Assembly (NCBI GenBank): GCA_003506635.1
Contig: DNZB01000113.1
Span: 450 to 8,590, forward strand
Length of the DNA stretch: 8,141 nt
Reading direction: 5' to 3'
Origin: Parvularcula sp.
GTDB lineage: Bacteria; Pseudomonadota; Alphaproteobacteria; Caulobacterales; Parvularculaceae
Shown: piece after piece, positions 6,089 to 8,141 of the stretch
How the letters are laid out: each line of letters begins with the position of its first letter
Numbering within the stretch: position 1 is the stretch's first letter
Translations under genes and position numbers: made by a program
The notes under the pieces: model-generated
The model's database searches: none
The model's input: only the letters and a program-made list of their open reading frames with translations
Told to the model about the DNA's origin: nothing

Positions 6089-6343
6089 CTACCCATTTTC
6101 GGCCGTGCTGGGAGGGACCCGTGATTGAGGGCTCGACCCGGTCGACGGCGTCAGCCTCGCCTCTGCAATCATGCTGCGGACTTCCTCGACTGTCACGGCC
6201 TTCGCTGCGAAGTCAGCCGCGATGCGAGCAGCATGCGATGGCGCGCCAGCGATGGCGATCAGCCCGATGCGGCTCATGCCTAGTCGCGTGGCGAGCGCCT
6301 CGATTTCGGCGAGCTGCTCGGCCATGGAAGGCGCGTCCGTCAT
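6089..6343 (-). CDS. Unrecognised 84-aa protein with a scaffold-like helix
   Basis: No firm family. Residues 5-33 are a hydrophobic helix (MAEQLAEIEALATRLGMSRI), and residues 38-63 read AARIAADFAAKAVTVEEVRS followed by MIAEA. This resembles the C-terminal scaffold segments of phage head proteases and residues 236-258 of the capsid fusion in this window (RIMNSSMTLADAREAILGEI). The last 20 residues are Ser/Pro-rich and disordered. The ATG overlaps the stop of the 260-aa gene as ATGA, with AAGGGG ten bases upstream, so it is translationally coupled to the putative initiator. In lambda this position holds the helicase loader P, but this protein is far too small and has no ATPase motif. Confidence 0.65.
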   Translation of the reverse strand: MTDAPSMAEQLAEIEALATRLGMSRIGLIAIAGAPSHAARIAADFAAKAVTVEEVRSMIAEARLTPSTGSSPQSRVPPSTAENG

Positions 6344-7122
6344 GCGACCCGCCCCTTCGCCTGAAGCGCCGCCTGAAACTCCCGAAGCGCCTCGCTTGGC
6401 CGCGCATCTCCGTGAACGGCGCGCAGCAATGCCACCTGCTCGGCCGGGCTTACGTTCGCGTCTGCTTCCTTCCAGAGCCCCGCCTCGGCCACAGCATGCG
6501 CTGCCGTTCGGCTGGCACCCGGCGGATCGTCGTCCGCTTTGCCTTCCCTTCCGAAGCGCGCTTCGCGCAATCTCTTATCTCTTTCAGAGAATATATTACC
6601 GAGAGCAGGGCCTTGATCTTGCTGCGCAAATTTCTCGGGCGTGATACCGATCTCGCCCGTTTCGGTATCAGCCGTGATTCCGATCTCCACGTCGGGGCGA
6701 GCGTTCTCCACAGGGCGCGGCGCATCGGATTCGGTATCAGCGCTGATACCGATTTCCGCCGGATCGGGCGCGAGCCGAAGCCGCGCGCCCTTAACGAAAG
6801 ACCGGCCGTCGCCGCGCATCGTGGCGGCGTCGTCGTCATTGTAGACGACGAACAAGATGCGCCGCCGCCGGTCCATCGGGTTCGCTTCAAGTCTAAGATA
6901 TCCGCACTCCTCGAGCCGCCCGATCGAGCGCTTCAGGGCGGGTTCCGAAAGGCCGGTCATCTCGATCAATCGGCGATAGCTCGCAAAGCATCCCGTGCGG
7001 TTCTTCGCGAAGCGATCATGGGCCGCGACGGCGCCGAGCGTCACAATGTCGGCGCGCGACAGGCGATCATCGCCTAGCGCGCGAAGCGGCATAGCAGCGT
7101 AGGTCGGCTTGAACTCACCCAT
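6340..7122 (-). CDS. Winged-helix protein, putative phage replication initiator (lambda O-like layout)
   Basis: The product is 260 aa. Residues 12-97 form a winged helix: TYAAMPLRALGDDRLSRADI, then the recognition region FASYRRLIEMTGLSEPALKR, SIGRLEECGYL and a basic wing (MDRRRRILFVVYN). Residues 122-162 are a linker with a threefold EIGI(S/T) repeat encoded by palindromic DNA, followed by an AT-rich stretch. Residues 205-260 are helical and may recruit the host or phage helicase. The DNA-binding domain followed by repeats inside the gene is the arrangement of lambda O and its origin. The ATG at 7122 overlaps the previous gene by eight bases. Such HTH-domain proteins are common in prophage replication modules, so the fold is fairly secure while the initiator role is inference. 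A transcriptional regulator is the main alternative. Confidence 0.75.
   Translation of the reverse strand: MGEFKPTYAAMPLRALGDDRLSRADIVTLGAVAAHDRFAKNRTGCFASYRRLIEMTGLSEPALKRSIGRLEECGYLRLEANPMDRRRRILFVVYNDDDAATMRGDGRSFVKGARLRLAPDPAEIGISADTESDAPRPVENARPDVEIGITADTETGEIGITPEKFAQQDQGPALGNIFSERDKRLREARFGREGKADDDPPGASRTAAHAVAEAGLWKEADANVSPAEQVALLRAVHGDARPSEALREFQAALQAKGRVA
6569..6599. other. AT-rich tract, candidate DNA unwinding element
   Basis: About three quarters of these 31 bases are A or T, including ATATATTA (6591-6598), within a strongly GC-rich gene. It lies directly downstream, in the direction of transcription, of the palindromic repeats at 6642-6752, as the AT-rich region follows the iterons in lambda ori. 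Confidence 0.45.
6642..6752. other. Iteron-like palindrome cluster, candidate replication origin
   Basis: A perfect 22-bp palindrome (6731-6752; half TCGGTATCAGC) has a second copy at 6662-6683 matching 19 of 22 bases, and an extra right half-site TGATACCGA at 6642-6650. The two full copies start 69 bases apart. The sites encode the EIGI repeats in the linker of the 260-aa protein. Palindromic initiator-binding repeats inside the initiator gene are known for lambdoid O genes; applying that here is inference. Confidence 0.55.
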
Positions 7123-7450
7123 GGGCCACGAGCCCTTCCGGGCCGACCAAGAACCAGCGCGAGGCGCCGACGCGGGCGCGCGTCGCCGGATCGGCGAGTA
7201 GCCACCCTATGCCCTCTAACGCCCTCTTCAACTTGCCAAATTCAACGCCCGCGAGCGCTTCAAATTTTCCGCCTGCAGCATATCCCGCGTCGTAGAGCGC
7301 ATAGGCGTCGCGGTAGAGGGCCTGTAGCATAGCGCGATCTTCGCGAGCGGCGGCGATCGCGTCCCCGCCCATCATCGCAAGGTCAGCATAGGCGCGCTGC
7401 AACTTCACCAGCTTCGCGGCGCTCGCCCTCGATTGCGCGAGCGCGCGCAT
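7115..7450 (-). CDS. Unrecognised 111-aa protein, first gene of the replication operon
   Basis: No family is recognised. The protein is helical and Ala-rich: MRALAQSRASAAKLVKLQRA, then an acidic-basic helix with EDRAMLQALYRDAYALYDAG, and a compact end with a GIGWLLADPATRARVG loop and SRWFLVGPEGLVAHG. I start it at the ATG at 7450. The same frame continues up to a TTG at 7675, but that form would overlap the recombinase by 98 bases and read through a terminator hairpin as Gly/Pro. The ribosome binding site at 7450 is weak, so the start is uncertain. It overlaps the initiator gene by eight bases and is probably co-transcribed with it. Confidence 0.65.
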   Translation of the reverse strand: MRALAQSRASAAKLVKLQRAYADLAMMGGDAIAAAREDRAMLQALYRDAYALYDAGYAAGGKFEALAGVEFGKLKRALEGIGWLLADPATRARVGASRWFLVGPEGLVAHG

Positions 7451-7501
7451 CGCGCTAACCAGATCACGCGCGCGGACCCTTTCAACCGCGGGCTTAGGGT
7501 T

Positions 7502-7535
7502 GAACGGGCCGCCTTCGGGCGGCCCGTTCTTTTTT
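7502..7535 (+). terminator. Rho-independent terminator reading on the plus strand
   Basis: A 12-bp perfect stem, GAACGGGCCGCC (7502-7513) and GGCGGCCCGTTC (7518-7529), encloses a TTCG tetraloop and is followed by TTTTTT (7530-7535). It is a textbook intrinsic terminator for plus-strand transcription, yet no plus-strand gene leads into it. It sits in the gap between recombinase and 111-aa gene and would block antisense transcription entering the integrase. On the minus strand no T-run follows the stem. Confidence 0.85.
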
Positions 7536-7577
7536 CCTCCGGTTACGGCGGAATCGGGTGGGACTTTTTCAGCGGAT

Positions 7578-8141
7578 TTAGGCGCAATGGGACAATTTTT
7601 TTGCGCGTCCCATGCGAGATAAACTACTGTCCCGGCTTTGCTTTCTGGCGCGCAGCTCGGGGAGCCATTTCTCAAAACGCCCTGATTCGGTCATTTGAGA
7701 CGCGTTAGCATGTGCGGCGAGAACGGCGGTTTCCGCAAGAGAATCAAATGGTTGCTTGAACTCCGCGCTTAATTTTCCGTGCGCCCACGTGCAGTTCGAA
7801 AGTAGGAAATTGAGCATTTGCGACTTCTCTTTGGCGGGCTGCTTTTCAAACAGCCGGTGGGCGTCTTTGGCCAGCTTCAGAAGTTCGATGCCTTCATCCA
7901 TGTAGGAATCATCAGCCTGCTCGTGGCGCTCAATATCCCGCGCGCACCGCGCCTGCTCGTCGCGCCATTGCGACCGCATTCGGTCGTAGAACTCTTCCGA
8001 GACCCGCCCATCGAGTTTGTCGATGTACATTGCGTCGACGCGCTGCTGCAGGCGGTTGCGCTCCTTTTCGAGCCTGGCAATCGCTTCCGCGTGTTCGCGC
8101 TTTTCGTCTGCGCAGCTTTCCTTGAGAGCGGTGCTGACCCA
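7578..8141 (-). CDS. Large serine recombinase (integrase), C-terminal part
   Basis: These are the last 187 residues; the frame is open to the right edge, so the resolvase catalytic domain with its active serine lies outside. Residues 1-40 (WVSTALKESCADEKREHAEA, then a coiled coil), 40-48 (IDKLDGRVS) and 108-140 (MLNFLLSNCTW, then QPFDSLAETA) match the coiled-coil and zinc-ribbon-proximal C-terminal region of large serine recombinases common in alphaproteobacterial prophages and islands. Such enzymes integrate and, with a directionality factor, excise elements. The tail after residue 155 is basic and family-atypical. Residues 159-163 (WLPEL) are encoded by a stretch resembling a tRNA 3' end. 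The stop TAA is at 7580-7578, and the next gene begins about 127 bases later. Confidence 0.92.
   Translation of the reverse strand, partial: WVSTALKESCADEKREHAEAIARLEKERNRLQQRVDAMYIDKLDGRVSEEFYDRMRSQWRDEQARCARDIERHEQADDSYMDEGIELLKLAKDAHRLFEKQPAKEKSQMLNFLLSNCTWAHGKLSAEFKQPFDSLAETAVLAAHANASQMTESGRFEKWLPELRARKQSRDSSLSRMGRAKKLSHCA
7653..7667 (+). other. tRNA 3'-end-like sequence, candidate attachment core
   Basis: CAGCTCGGGGAGCCA on the plus strand looks like the T-stem/acceptor end plus CCA of a tRNA with a GGGGAGCCA end (as in tRNA-Asn types). The upstream bases do not continue a T-loop, so no whole tRNA is present. It lies inside the 3' end of the recombinase gene, where attachment sites of such elements occur. 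Inference only. Confidence 0.35.

Noticed and set aside
6121..7077. 318-codon open frame on the plus strand
   Set aside because: Antisense to the winged-helix gene and its downstream partner, which have coherent protein features and coupled starts; this frame has none.
7653..7667. Full tRNA gene
   Set aside because: Only the 3' acceptor/CCA-like end is present; no T-loop, anticodon arm or 5' acceptor strand can be found upstream.
7115..7675. Longer 186-aa form of the 111-aa protein starting at TTG 7675
   Set aside because: It would overlap the recombinase by 98 bases and translate the terminator hairpin; the N-terminal extension has different codon use and no conserved look.

Overview
The window is a GC-rich prophage or prophage-like element, almost entirely transcribed on the minus strand, so genes are best read from right to left. 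The codon use, the type of large serine recombinase and the protease/capsid fusion suggest an alphaproteobacterium, probably of the Hyphomicrobiales. This is inference; no taxonomic marker gene is present.

Right end (8141 to 7578): the C-terminal 187 residues of a large serine recombinase, presumably the element's integrase. Its last codons read through a 15-base stretch that looks like the 3' end of a tRNA, a candidate attachment core. Next, 7450 to 6089 holds three tightly coupled genes: an unknown protein of about 111 aa, a 260-aa winged-helix protein, and an unknown 84-aa protein. The 260-aa gene carries a perfect 22-bp palindrome, a 19/22 copy of it, an extra half-site and then an AT-rich tract. 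This is the same order as the phage lambda O gene/ori, so I propose an origin of replication inside the initiator gene. A small HTH protein (5983 to 5786) with an operator-like leader follows.

Middle (about 5760 to 5086): a lower-GC island with a plus-strand 69-aa gene that has its own sigma70-type promoter, divergent from a minus-strand coiled-coil lipoprotein. A perfect 19-bp tandem duplication lies beside it. This looks like inserted cargo.

Left half (5055 to 1): a head/tail module. It has three unrecognised proteins (232, 130 and 114 aa), then a prohead protease/major capsid fusion of 631 aa with an internal ribosome binding site that could also yield the capsid part alone. A 245-bp spacer packed with four GC-rich hairpins follows, then the start of a tail tape-measure protein running off the left edge. 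No terminase, portal, head-tail connector or tail-tube gene is recognisable between integrase and tape measure. The element is therefore either unusually ordered, deleted, a satellite-like island, or carrying unrecognised versions of these genes.
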